64,000 bases of DNA from a virus, in the IMG/VR virus record IMGVR_UViG_3300022848_000011, positions 1 through 64,000 of that record. One strand, 5' to 3'. Below the pieces are notes generated by a model, which worked only from the letters and a program-made list of their open reading frames with translations, ran no database searches and had not been told where the DNA came from. Positions within the stretch are counted from its first letter, which is position 1. Every line of letters begins with the position of its first letter. Position numbers and translations under genes: made by a program. Positions 44,199 to 52,245 of the stretch are shown here, one piece after another.

Positions 44199-45093
44199 AT
44201 TCAGGGGGATATGTCTTATTTGGGGTTGCCCTGTCTAATATTTTTATATCTCTAGCCAAGTGGTTATTTATTTCAAGTAAATAATTAAATTTGTTTTCTT
44301 TGAACTTACTGTAAATTGCAGATAATGGAGTAAAATAACCAATACCAGATCCACTTTTGGTGTCAGAAGTACCCCAACATACACCTATGTAAATATTATC
44401 ATTAGTAATCATACCACCACCAGAACGTCCAGGACGTGGACTATTACGCCTAAAAATAGCATCAACACCACGATATTCTACAAACTCCATTTCATATCTA
44501 GCTACTTCTCTTCCGCCATCACAACCAACACTATTATATAAATTTCCTTTGTTTATAATATAGTCTTCTTTTGCAATAGGAAAATACCTAGGAACCCAAT
44601 CTGGTTTAAAGCTTAATAAGCTTACGTCAAAACCTCTATCATTACTCCAAAATAAAACATCAGCATCATATTTTTTAGGACTGCTTAATTTTTTATTGTT
44701 TTGATACCAAAATATTAATTGAGCTTTTTGAGGATTTTTTTGCAATTCCACGGCTGTTTTATTACCTGCCCATAGATGACCACAAGAAATAACGTATGCC
44801 GTATTATTTTTTGAGTTATAATAACAAATTGTCCCAGAACCTGATCCTTTTTGGACTTGAACTTTAGGAGAAGCAGATAAAAATTTCCAGTATTCACTTT
44901 CTCTTTGTTCTTTTGGGGCTGATTGAAAAAATGATAATTGTGGAGTAGAGTTTTCAACAATCGGCATGTCGATTGTTCCCTTGTCGGCAATTTTACCAAC
45001 AATAGGATCACTACTCCATTGTTTATGGTACTTGAAAACTATCAAGAAGATAATGCTTAATATTAAGACTATGAGCGTTTTGTTTTCTTTCAT
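44134..45093 (-). CDS. Trypsin-like serine protease with signal anchor
   Basis: The 319-residue protein starts with a basic tip and a hydrophobic segment (about 6-20, LIVLILSIIFLIVF), a signal anchor or uncleaved signal, so its protease domain should lie outside the cytoplasm. The triad is readable: H106 in VISCGHLW, D156 in RGFDVSLL, S224 in RPGRSGGGM. GIGYFTPLSAI follows the Ser, as in small trypsin-fold proteins. The C-terminus has a Pro-rich tail with PPEFIPIP. Substrate is unknown; a host envelope or defence protein is possible. It is the first of four peptidases in this block. Confidence 0.85.
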   Translation of the reverse strand: MKENKTLIVLILSIIFLIVFKYHKQWSSDPIVGKIADKGTIDMPIVENSTPQLSFFQSAPKEQRESEYWKFLSASPKVQVQKGSGSGTICYYNSKNNTAYVISCGHLWAGNKTAVELQKNPQKAQLIFWYQNNKKLSSPKKYDADVLFWSNDRGFDVSLLSFKPDWVPRYFPIAKEDYIINKGNLYNSVGCDGGREVARYEMEFVEYRGVDAIFRRNSPRPGRSGGGMITNDNIYIGVCWGTSDTKSGSGIGYFTPLSAIYSKFKENKFNYLLEINNHLARDIKILDRATPNKTYPPEFIPIPQEVHTPLPQWKSDFFR

Positions 45094-45131
45094 GATAATT
45101 ATTTAAAGAGTAATTACACTATAATAGAGAT

Positions 45132-45686
45132 ATGAAATTATCAAATATAAAACCAGATACGATTCTTTTTTGTTCTCATACAATATTCTTAGATAAAAAA
45201 GAACGAAAAATTTTATCTAACGGAAATGATTTAATAGCTGAAGGTGTTTATTCTTTTGTATGGTATATTTATAATATGGAATCTAAAATATTTCTATGCA
45301 CTGAGCCAATTGAAGAATCATTTGTTACATATGAAATAATAGCAACCAAACCAGAACCAGACATTATACTAAATAAACAAAAGAATGGTTTCAAATTAAT
45401 TCTCCCGCAATTACCCTCAGACTATAAGATCCCCCAACCAATTTCTATAGAATTATTGACACAATTAACATTTGAAGACAAATTATTGTATGAAAAAAAG
45501 AGAAGAAAATGGTTTGTCGAAAACCCAATTCCTCCAAATATAGAAATGCTAAAAGACAAGAAAAAATATCCAGGAAAATTAAATTTTCAAATGAAAAAAA
45601 GATTTGTAATAAATAATAAAAATATAGACAACATCAACTTTATTGACATCAAATCCAAGGAATCACTAGTAAAAAGTTTTATTTAA
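45132..45686 (+). CDS. Hypothetical protein
   Basis: The 184-residue protein is unrecognised. It has a beta-rich first half (ILFCSHTIFLD, SFVWYIYNMESKIFLCTEP, FVTYEIIATKPEPDIIL) and a Lys/Pro-rich second half with DKLLYEKKRRKWFVENPIPPN. It has no signal peptide and no catalytic motif. The start lies 38 bp from the divergent protease start, so a shared divergent promoter is likely. Confidence 0.5.
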   Translation: MKLSNIKPDTILFCSHTIFLDKKERKILSNGNDLIAEGVYSFVWYIYNMESKIFLCTEPIEESFVTYEIIATKPEPDIILNKQKNGFKLILPQLPSDYKIPQPISIELLTQLTFEDKLLYEKKRRKWFVENPIPPNIEMLKDKKKYPGKLNFQMKKRFVINNKNIDNINFIDIKSKESLVKSFI

Positions 45687-46180
45687 CTTGTACTATCTCT
45701 TAATGATAAACCTAATTGTAGACTGATAAATTCTGAATTAGCAACAATAGTTGAATTAGGAAGCCTTACAGATGAAATCAATAATCCCTCTGAAGAAGGA
45801 GATGTTGATAGAAAGAAATTGGTGACAGGACCCCAAGACCCACCATCAGACCTAAATGTAATAATTGGTGAATTGATCTGAAAAGTCCCATTTTGCTCTT
45901 CAATTGTTTCAAAAGAACTACTCGTTACGAATTGTCTTTGATAACCGTTTATACTAGGCTCAGATTGTATTGTTGATAACGTATCATCTGCACTTAATGA
46001 CGATCTAGCATCTAATCCAAAATAATAATTCAATGGTCTTGTTTGTAAACCAAAACATACTTCAAGCATAAACTTCTCTCCTTCATCATGCAATATGTTT
46101 TTTAAGTTTTTATAACTATACAAAAGTTCATTTTCTCTATAATGATTTAATTCTTTAATTGTTACTAGACCGCTCCACAT
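45683..46180 (-). CDS. Probable virion structural protein
   Basis: The 165-residue protein is beta-rich, with LEVCFGLQTRPLNYYFGLDARSSL, then GGSWGPVTNFFLSTSP and a final TIVANSEFISLQLGLSL strand. This has the look of a phage tail or fibre-associated protein similar in style to the 24358 product. I cannot place it in a family. It is convergent with 45132, overlapping by 4 bp, and divergent from the cysteine peptidase gene. Confidence 0.45.
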   Translation of the reverse strand: MWSGLVTIKELNHYRENELLYSYKNLKNILHDEGEKFMLEVCFGLQTRPLNYYFGLDARSSLSADDTLSTIQSEPSINGYQRQFVTSSSFETIEEQNGTFQINSPIITFRSDGGSWGPVTNFFLSTSPSSEGLLISSVRLPNSTIVANSEFISLQLGLSLRDSTS

Positions 46181-46283
46181 TAGTTTATCCTCAAAATAAT
46201 TTCTACTTACTTAAAGTAGTTAGATTTATTAAATTATGATAATGTAAAGACTAAATAAAATAATTACTCTGTTTGGTATCACA
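46181..46283. promoter_or_regulatory. Divergent intergenic region
   Basis: The 103 bp between a minus and a plus gene contain a very AT-rich run with TTAAAGTAGTTAGATTTATTAAATTATGATAATG. Promoters for both directions probably lie here. None is certain. Confidence 0.3.
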
Positions 46284-47003
46284 ATGACCAAAAAGCTTCC
46301 AAAGATCATAGGTGCTTTATTTTTATTTGCAATGTTTACATTGTTTTTATCTTTAGAAACACAAAAGAAATATTCTGTTGAAAAATATAGAAATACATAT
46401 ACTAATCAATATGTTTCAAAAACAGGTGTAATTAATCCTGTAGGAACCCAATCATCAATAGAGTACAAAAATAGAGTTCCAAACTATACAGGAATTCAAT
46501 GTGTTTATTCATCTATCGAGACTTTAGGAAGACATGCTGGAGAAATAAAACTAATTGATCCACCAATTACTTCTAGAAGTAATTGTAAATCCTATTCAGA
46601 TCCTTATAGAGCAGGTAAAATTTTAACAGATCTTGGAGTTAAGTTTAAACAAGAATATAATGATAGATCTTTATCTTTGGATTTATTGAAAAAATCCTTA
46701 TCAGAAGGAAGAGGGTGTACTTTTTCTATACCAGGACACGTTATGGTAGCAGTACATTACTCAGAAGAAGAAGATAGATTTTGCTGGATAGATAATAGTG
46801 ATAGATCACTAAAAGTTCAACAAACTAGTATTGCAAACTTTCACAAAATGTGGAATGGTTGGGTTTTAGTAATATACACTGATAATGATCTTTTTCATTT
46901 CAGAGAAAGAATCAAGAATATACCTATTATTGATAGATTAAACCTCAATTATGAGATACCCAAAGACTATGTTCCATTTCCAAAAAATAATGATTATAAT
47001 TAG
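46284..47003 (+). CDS. Papain-like (C39-type) cysteine peptidase with signal anchor
   Basis: The 239-residue protein has a hydrophobic N-terminal segment (about 8-24) and then a papain-fold pattern: NYTGIQCVYSSIETLGRHAG with Gln72-Cys73 as likely oxyanion residue and nucleophile, GHVMVAVHYS with His152, and FCWIDNSD with Asp170/Asn171. A catalytic Cys-His-Asp/Asn order of this spacing is seen in C39 and related bacterial peptidases. The C-terminus ends IPKDYVPFP, like the tail of the serine protease at 44134. It probably acts in the periplasm or is membrane anchored. It overlaps the lipoprotein gene by 14 bp. Confidence 0.72.
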   Translation: MTKKLPKIIGALFLFAMFTLFLSLETQKKYSVEKYRNTYTNQYVSKTGVINPVGTQSSIEYKNRVPNYTGIQCVYSSIETLGRHAGEIKLIDPPITSRSNCKSYSDPYRAGKILTDLGVKFKQEYNDRSLSLDLLKKSLSEGRGCTFSIPGHVMVAVHYSEEEDRFCWIDNSDRSLKVQQTSIANFHKMWNGWVLVIYTDNDLFHFRERIKNIPIIDRLNLNYEIPKDYVPFPKNNDYN

Positions 47004-47370
47004 TATTTTATTTTTATTATTACTTAATGCTAGTTGTGAACCAGCAATCGTATCTCCAATTGTGAATGGCTACATTACATGGCAAAATGGTGAAGCCCAT
47101 AAATACTACGAAAATAATGATGTTATTATAATAAATGCAACTAAAAGAGCGTGTTTAGATTTAGGGTTAAAAATTAAGAAAAATATTAGAAGTCGCTATT
47201 ATTATAATATAATAGCGACTTCTAAAAATGACTTTAATATCAAGATAAAAAAAATCAATAAAAATATATCTAAAGTTTCTATAAGGATAGACTTTATGGG
47301 AGATAAACCATTTAGTGAATTTATTTATAAAAAAATAGACGAAGAAATACCTAGAATAGTTTACTATTAA
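46990..47370 (+). CDS. DUF3568-like lipoprotein
   Basis: The 126-residue protein starts MIIISILFLLLLNASC, a short lipoprotein signal with Cys16 after a lipobox-like LNAS. The mature part matches the DUF3568 pattern by eye: an INGYITWQNGEAHKYYENN hairpin, a helix (INATKRACLDLGL), then strand repeats and MGDKPFSEFIYKKIDEEI. That family occurs in Gram-negative bacteria as small outer-membrane lipoproteins of unknown function. Phage lipoproteins such as Cor/Llp can block receptors, so superinfection exclusion is a reasonable guess. ATG 46990 starts inside the peptidase gene, so both are probably coupled. Confidence 0.68.
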   Translation: MIIISILFLLLLNASCEPAIVSPIVNGYITWQNGEAHKYYENNDVIIINATKRACLDLGLKIKKNIRSRYYYNIIATSKNDFNIKIKKINKNISKVSIRIDFMGDKPFSEFIYKKIDEEIPRIVYY

Positions 47371-48737
47371 GCGATCTTATTCCTAATAATTTTATCTTCT
47401 TCTATATTCCAATAGTTTTTATCTCCCAAAAGATCCTTTCTATTAATATAATCTATACAAAATTTACTACTTTGAATTATAGACATAAAATCACTTTTTT
47501 CTATATCGATTAATTCATTGTTAGAATTAAAATAGTATGCATCGTCACTAGGAACATCTAATTTATAATTTGCTAAATCATTACTTAAAGAAGAAATATC
47601 ACCACTATCAATATAACTAGAAAGTTTAATCTCTCTTCCGTTATCTACTACAATAGATTTTAAATCACCTTCTTCTTTTATTTTTAATTTAGTATCATCC
47701 AACTGATCAATCACCTGATCTAAAGTTAATTTGTTGAATATTTTTACTTTAGGTCTAACAATCTTCCAATCAAGAAAAACTTTATGTAAAATATCGTGTT
47801 TTTCTTGATTGTCTTGTATTTGTCTTAACATAGTTTTTGCGACAGATCCAAGAAACAAAATTTGTCTTGGAGCTTTAGTAGCAGCAGAAACTAAATCGAA
47901 ATATGCTTCATCAATTGTTTTCAATAAAATTTCTTCTTTGTTTATTTTGTTTTTAGACCTTAACTCGAACAATAAAATAAAATACTCATACCAAGCACTT
48001 AAAAACACTCTTCCGAAACTATGACATTCAGCAATCAATTGATTGTTTTTTCCTTCTTTGGGTAATAAAAGAGGGTCTTTATATTTAAACTTGACAGTTG
48101 CATCTCTTAACGAATGAGACAAAGATCCGTTTTGTCCATTTGACATTTTATGAAGAAGAATGCCGAACTCTTCAGCTAAACTAGAAGCAATATTTTTGTT
48201 CCTAATATTATCTTTTGTTTGTTTTATAAATAATTCTCTAGTTGCTTCGTATTGCAGAATCGAGAAAATAGCATATGCATCAGCAAATGTTTCATGAAAT
48301 GACCATACTTCTAAACTCACAGTATTCCACAAGTCGGGTCTTATAGCATCTAATAATGCATGACCTAATTCATGAGCAACAATGTCTTGAGAGTCACTTG
48401 TATATAAGATTGGTTGATTCTTACTTTTACCAACAAAGAAAGAAAGCGATCTTCTATCATAATACGCATTATAATTATATCCTGCATTGGGATGAATCAT
48501 GAGTCTTCTAGTTCCTGCCCAGCTTTTTACAAAAACATTAGACATACCAAGAAATTTATTTATCCCGTTTGACAAAGTTACTTGTATATTATTTTTCCTA
48601 TATAAATTATTTTCATTCAATTGATTTATAAATATTTTATAAGCAAGTCTACCAGTTATCTCACGAGGCAGGTCCACTTCTTGTGTTAAGTCAGGTGTAG
48701 ATGGGTCATTTATCAAATAATTATGTTTATTTTCCAT
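47367..48737 (-). CDS. HExxH zinc metallopeptidase (gluzincin, M4-like)
   Basis: The 456-residue protein has VAHELGHAL (zinc ligands His122 and His126, Glu123 catalytic) followed 23 residues later by SFHETFADAYAI, where Glu149 is the probable third ligand. This HExxH...ExxxD layout is that of gluzincins such as thermolysin relatives. A C-terminal ECHSFGRVFLSAWYEYF may bind the substrate-side helix. No signal peptide is visible, unlike the two previous peptidases. ATG 48737 was chosen for its spacing to AAGGAG; ATG 48743 is too close. The last 150 residues are unrecognised. Confidence 0.72.
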   Translation of the reverse strand: MENKHNYLINDPSTPDLTQEVDLPREITGRLAYKIFINQLNENNLYRKNNIQVTLSNGINKFLGMSNVFVKSWAGTRRLMIHPNAGYNYNAYYDRRSLSFFVGKSKNQPILYTSDSQDIVAHELGHALLDAIRPDLWNTVSLEVWSFHETFADAYAIFSILQYEATRELFIKQTKDNIRNKNIASSLAEEFGILLHKMSNGQNGSLSHSLRDATVKFKYKDPLLLPKEGKNNQLIAECHSFGRVFLSAWYEYFILLFELRSKNKINKEEILLKTIDEAYFDLVSAATKAPRQILFLGSVAKTMLRQIQDNQEKHDILHKVFLDWKIVRPKVKIFNKLTLDQVIDQLDDTKLKIKEEGDLKSIVVDNGREIKLSSYIDSGDISSLSNDLANYKLDVPSDDAYYFNSNNELIDIEKSDFMSIIQSSKFCIDYINRKDLLGDKNYWNIEEDKIIRNKIA

Positions 48738-48786
48738 TTTCATTCTCCTTAATTAAAAAAACCTAATTATTTATACATGGTGTTAC

Positions 48787-49392
48787 ATGGTTTCCTTCGA
48801 AGATAAATTTAATAGACTAAAAGAACAACGAGTTATAGAGGCTAATAATAAAAAATTAATTGGAAACAAAGGCAAAATAAGGTTTATTTTGAATTTATTT
48901 GGAGAAGAGATTTACGATCAAGGAGAAATTGATTTTAACCACAATACCGTTTATTCTAACCCTAATAATTTATTAGAAAGTATGCCTATGTTCGATATGT
49001 ACGAATCTGGGACTAGTGTTAATGATAACAAAAGGTTTGAAGGAGATGTTTGGAAAAATTTTAATCCAAATTTTATACAAGGTCATACTAATATAGTTGG
49101 ACTATACTTTGATGGGTTATCTATGGGAATGCATATAGAATTACAATATTATTCAATTGAAGAAAAACTAGAAGTTACTTGGCAAGGAAGAATTGTATTA
49201 CAGGAAATTTCTGGGGATTTAATTCGATTCACGCCTGCCAAAGATTGGGAAGAAGCAATTGATAAACTTCATCTATTAGCAACAAAGAAAAAGAAGATAA
49301 CTACTAAGACAGACAAACAAAAAAATGCGACCTTACAAGAAGGTCGCAAAAAGAAGATCCTAGATCATATAAAAGATTTTTGGGGTGTTTGA
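48787..49392 (+). CDS. Hypothetical protein
   Basis: The 201-residue protein is unrecognised. It has a short basic helix at the start, a beta-rich region (about 30-150; IRFILNLFGEEIYDQGEIDF, VGLYFDGLSMGMHIELQYY, LEVTWQGRIVLQEISG) and a long basic C-terminus (KKKITTKTDKQK, KKKILDHIKDFWGV). A terminator for the convergent gene overlaps codons near the 3' end. Confidence 0.5.
   Translation: MVSFEDKFNRLKEQRVIEANNKKLIGNKGKIRFILNLFGEEIYDQGEIDFNHNTVYSNPNNLLESMPMFDMYESGTSVNDNKRFEGDVWKNFNPNFIQGHTNIVGLYFDGLSMGMHIELQYYSIEEKLEVTWQGRIVLQEISGDLIRFTPAKDWEEAIDKLHLLATKKKKITTKTDKQKNATLQEGRKKKILDHIKDFWGV
49319..49348 (-). terminator. Intrinsic terminator (minus strand) inside the convergent gene
   Basis: On the minus strand TGCGACCTT pairs with AAGGTCGCA (49340-49348 with 49326-49334) around a 5-base loop, followed by seven T residues. 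It lies 45 bp after the stop of the minus-strand gene at 49393 and within the last codons of the plus-strand gene at 48787. Confidence 0.82.
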
Positions 49393-49959
49393 TTACATGA
49401 CAAATAATACATAAATAATTCCTGCAACAATAGCAGCCATCACTCCGTACAATAACCAATCCACCCAATCATTATTAGCAGAATTGCCATCATATTTTTC
49501 TTCAAGAGTACTTTGAACAGAAACCTTTTCTTTCGGTGCTGTTAAAGGACCAACTCGATTAAGATACTCATCAAAAGCATCCCGAATATCTTGTCTGACA
49601 TCATCACGAGAAACACATTCTGAATTACGTACAACATCTTGTGATGTTATGGTTTTTTGTGAATTAAGTGCTTGACGAGAAACAAGATGTTCTACAACCG
49701 TTAGAGGAGCACTTGGATCTGCTGATTCCTTGACCCTGTCAATGACTTCACCAGTAGCTTCATCAATGTATTCTGTTTCTCTTTCATATACACAAGGACG
49801 GCGTTTCTCAACTACTCTTTGTGCTAAATTTTTCTGAATTGGCGGTTCAACATAAACCTCAGTTATAGTTTCACCGTCACATTCGGTACCTTCATCAAAA
49901 ACATGTCTTTCTGCTCTACGACCATCTTCGTAAAGAAATTGTCTTTTATCTTTGCTCAT
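49393..49959 (-). CDS. Tail-anchored membrane protein of unknown function
   Basis: The 188-residue protein starts at ATG 49959, with GAGG 6 bases upstream; an ATG at 50010 has no such site. A basic/acidic soluble part (CVYERETEYIDEATGEVIDRVKES, TVVEHLVSRQ) is followed by a disordered linker and one hydrophobic C-terminal segment (about 166-186, WLLYGVMAAIVAGIIYVLF). The N-terminus should face the cytoplasm. No family is recognised. Its neighbours are mostly unknown or envelope-acting proteins. Confidence 0.5.
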   Translation of the reverse strand: MSKDKRQFLYEDGRRAERHVFDEGTECDGETITEVYVEPPIQKNLAQRVVEKRRPCVYERETEYIDEATGEVIDRVKESADPSAPLTVVEHLVSRQALNSQKTITSQDVVRNSECVSRDDVRQDIRDAFDEYLNRVGPLTAPKEKVSVQSTLEEKYDGNSANNDWVDWLLYGVMAAIVAGIIYVLFVM

Positions 49960-50066
49960 TCTATTCCTCTTTTTTACTATTGGATCTTCTTTTATATGAT
50001 GCTTAGTCATATTAAAATAGTTGTTAAAATTCTAAAAACATCAATTAATATAATTATTTTTCTAAA

Positions 50067-50975
50067 TTATGGAGGTGTAATCAAATCGCCTGCCTCTAAT
50101 GTATGAGGAACAGAAAATTCCCGTAAAACATTCCCACTTCCATCTAATTCTGTAATATTTTTTATTGAAAAATCGCCAGCTTCAGCACCAGCAGGATATA
50201 CAATTTCTTCAACTGTTGATGCTGATGCAACATTGCTTCTAGACTTGAACATAAATGTCGTTGATTTACCTACAAGTAATTCCCAATCTGCCTTAGTTAC
50301 AGATGAATTATAATTTTTTGATTTACCAAATTCATCTTGATTATTTTCGATCACATCATCATCTACTTCAGAATCTCCTCCACTATTAGAAGGACTCAAT
50401 TCCACAAGCATGTTATTACCGTCTTCAAACGCTAATAAACCATTAGAATTGCGATTAAAAACAGTATGCCGCCTAAAGTAAGAAGGTAATTGTGCTACAC
50501 CAGCCCTGTCATTAAAACCAAGAACTGATTCTGCTTGACCATTCATGATATAAAACTTCATTCTATCAGCACTTCTCTTCTGCTCAAGAACAATTTTATT
50601 ATTTTGGAAAGACGCTTTAAAAAAGGTTGCAAATAAATCATTCTTGTTAAGACTATCAACAATCTGATAAGGTTTAACATTAGATGAATCTATTGTGTAA
50701 GTCAATTCTGAATCTTCTGTTAAATCATATTCAGAAGTCATCCAATTCAAAAAATTTGAATCTATTGCATATCTGATTTTTAAAATATTATTGTTATTAT
50801 CATCTGAATCCGTACCACTCAAATCATAACCATCTTCAGTTGGTCTCCAATTAGCAACTGATGTCAATGATCTTCCTGAATTGATAGGACATTTAAAAAC
50901 AGGGCTTAATTGCCTATCTTCTAATGATAAATTTCCATAAAAGTCAGCGAAAAATGGATTTTGAAACCATGCCAT
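50067..50975 (-). CDS. Probable virion structural protein
   Basis: The 302-residue protein starts MAWFQNPFFADFYGNLSLEDRQLSPVFKCP and is beta-rich with Asn/Asp/Ser-rich loops, without any catalytic motif. Acidic SEVDDDVIENNQDEFGK and a C-terminal TTFMFKSRSN ... ELDGSGNVLREFSVPHTLEAGD suggest a virion surface or tail protein. It sits downstream of a strong hairpin region and would have its own promoter near 51030. Function is unknown. Confidence 0.5.
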   Translation of the reverse strand: MAWFQNPFFADFYGNLSLEDRQLSPVFKCPINSGRSLTSVANWRPTEDGYDLSGTDSDDNNNNILKIRYAIDSNFLNWMTSEYDLTEDSELTYTIDSSNVKPYQIVDSLNKNDLFATFFKASFQNNKIVLEQKRSADRMKFYIMNGQAESVLGFNDRAGVAQLPSYFRRHTVFNRNSNGLLAFEDGNNMLVELSPSNSGGDSEVDDDVIENNQDEFGKSKNYNSSVTKADWELLVGKSTTFMFKSRSNVASASTVEEIVYPAGAEAGDFSIKNITELDGSGNVLREFSVPHTLEAGDLITPP

Positions 50976-51001
50976 AATTGAATTACCTTATCAGTTAATT
51001 T

Positions 51002-51028
51002 AAAAACACACAATTATGTAGTGTTTTT
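51002..51028. terminator. Hairpin near the promoter of the 50067 gene
   Basis: AAAAACAC at 51002-51009 pairs with GTGTTTTT at 51021-51028, an 8-bp stem. On the minus strand it is upstream of the 50975 start, so it may be a second terminator or an attenuator. It is weaker than the 51051 hairpin. Confidence 0.45.
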
Positions 51029-51050
51029 GTTTTAATATAGTTTATATATT

Positions 51051-51095
51051 ACACAAAAATAGGGATAATATCAAACATTATCCCTATTTTTGTGT
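51051..51095. terminator. Perfect 19-bp inverted repeat, bidirectional terminator
   Basis: ACACAAAAATAGGGATAAT (51051-51069) is exactly complementary to ATTATCCCTATTTTTGTGT (51077-51095) with a 7-base loop. The A/T arms give a U run in either direction. It lies 9 bp after the stop of the minus-strand gene at 51105 and ends that operon. Confidence 0.9.
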
Positions 51096-51104
51096 CATTT
51101 ATTC

Positions 51105-51425
51105 TTAAACACCTTCGGTCAAGACTGACAGAATTCCTGATTTTCGTAGTGTACTTAGTTCTAATTCTGATTTTTTAGCAGACTTTCGAAGGGGAAGACG
51201 CTTATCAACACTCTTGATTTTAGCTATTTTATCCAATCGGTAACTTTTAACGGGTGCCGTTTCTAAAGTAGAATAAACACTTTTTCCACTTCTCAATTCA
51301 TATCCTGTAACTACATTGCCTGTTCGCTCAATAATAGCAACCACTTTCCTCACAGGATGTGAGTGCGATCCTTTGTAATAAAATCGCCAAATAGGGGTCT
51401 TCTTAACTAAATTAATATCATTCAT
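51105..51425 (-). CDS. Small basic hypothetical protein
   Basis: The 106-residue protein has a central beta-hairpin-like region (WRFYYKGSHSHPVRKVVAIIERTGNVVTGYELRSGKSVYSTLE) and a very basic middle and C-terminus (KIAKIKSVDKRLPLRKSAKK). It may bind nucleic acid. ATG 51425 with GGAG upstream was chosen over a TTG at 51437. It has no recognised family and lies at the end of the minus-strand operon with the ferritin-like gene. Confidence 0.5.
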   Translation of the reverse strand: MNDINLVKKTPIWRFYYKGSHSHPVRKVVAIIERTGNVVTGYELRSGKSVYSTLETAPVKSYRLDKIAKIKSVDKRLPLRKSAKKSELELSTLRKSGILSVLTEGV

Positions 51426-51440
51426 TATATTCTCCAAAAT

Positions 51441-51986
51441 TTAAAATTTTCTTAACATTCGTAACATTTCATTCGCATCAGATCTAGAATGCATAATTTG
51501 ATCTTCTAAGAAAATCTCAATATACTTTCCGTCTACTTTAACTTTATCAACGTTACTTTCCTGTAACAATTGTGTATCTTCAATTCTTTTTACATAATTA
51601 TTTACAACCTCATCTTCAAGATTAATGGCTTGTTGTAACAAGGAACTAACATCGTTTTTTGCTATAATATTTTTAGGAATATCACAATTACTTAATTTTT
51701 CATTGATGTTATTTTTACCTGAAAAATTAACGTAAACACCATGCCTAATAGACAAGCTGAAAATAAGATTTCGAAATTCATCCACATGACCCATTTCACT
51801 CTTAGCTTCTTCTAAAAAGAACTCTCTGTATTCTAATCTTTCAGGACCCGCTATAGAAGAAGCTGCCTCTAAATAGAATCTCATGTGAGACATTTCATTA
51901 CAAAAATCATCGATTAACACATCAATCATTTTTGTAATTATTTTTAATGGATCATCAGTCGTCTTTTTTTGCAAAACCAATTTCAT
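51441..51986 (-). CDS. Ferritin-like di-iron protein
   Basis: The 181-residue all-helical protein has a ferritin-like four-helix pattern. Helix one has IDDFCNEMSHMRFYLEAAS (E31 and H34), helix two has EEAKSEMGHVDEFRNLI (E64 and H67, the ExxH motif), helix three has LEDEVVNNY (E124/E126), and helix four has IEIFLEDQIMHSRSD (E161, H166). This ligand set suggests an iron site as in bacterioferritin, though the last E-H spacing is unusual. A role in iron storage, oxidative-stress protection or enzyme chemistry is possible. The start overlaps the upstream gene by 32 bp. Confidence 0.6.
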   Translation of the reverse strand: MKLVLQKKTTDDPLKIITKMIDVLIDDFCNEMSHMRFYLEAASSIAGPERLEYREFFLEEAKSEMGHVDEFRNLIFSLSIRHGVYVNFSGKNNINEKLSNCDIPKNIIAKNDVSSLLQQAINLEDEVVNNYVKRIEDTQLLQESNVDKVKVDGKYIEIFLEDQIMHSRSDANEMLRMLRKF

Positions 51987-52239
51987 CTCCTATAAGTACA
52001 AGCTTTACACGTTGTTGAAAAATAGCATTTACCAACAACTTACCACTTATTTTATCTTCAACAAATCTAATCACTTTCTCTATATCATCTAATTCTGTTA
52101 TATCCGACTCTATACACGTTTTTATTACAGAATCAATTTCTTCTTCAGAGATCAAACAAAACTTATCGTCTTTTTCTACCCAATTCAAGTCATCCATTGG
52201 TATAATATCATTTAATTTTTTTAAATCTAAATCATTCAT
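51955..52239 (-). CDS. Small acidic hypothetical protein
   Basis: The 94-residue protein is acidic and has a predicted mix of helices and strands (DDLNWVEKDDKFCLISEEEIDSVIKTCIESD, IEKVIRFVEDKISGKLL). It overlaps the ferritin-like gene and is 6 bp from the peptidase gene upstream, so the three are probably one operon. No family was recognised. Confidence 0.45.
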   Translation of the reverse strand: MNDLDLKKLNDIIPMDDLNWVEKDDKFCLISEEEIDSVIKTCIESDITELDDIEKVIRFVEDKISGKLLVNAIFQQRVKLVLIGDEIGFAKKDD

Positions 52240-52245
52240 AATAAA

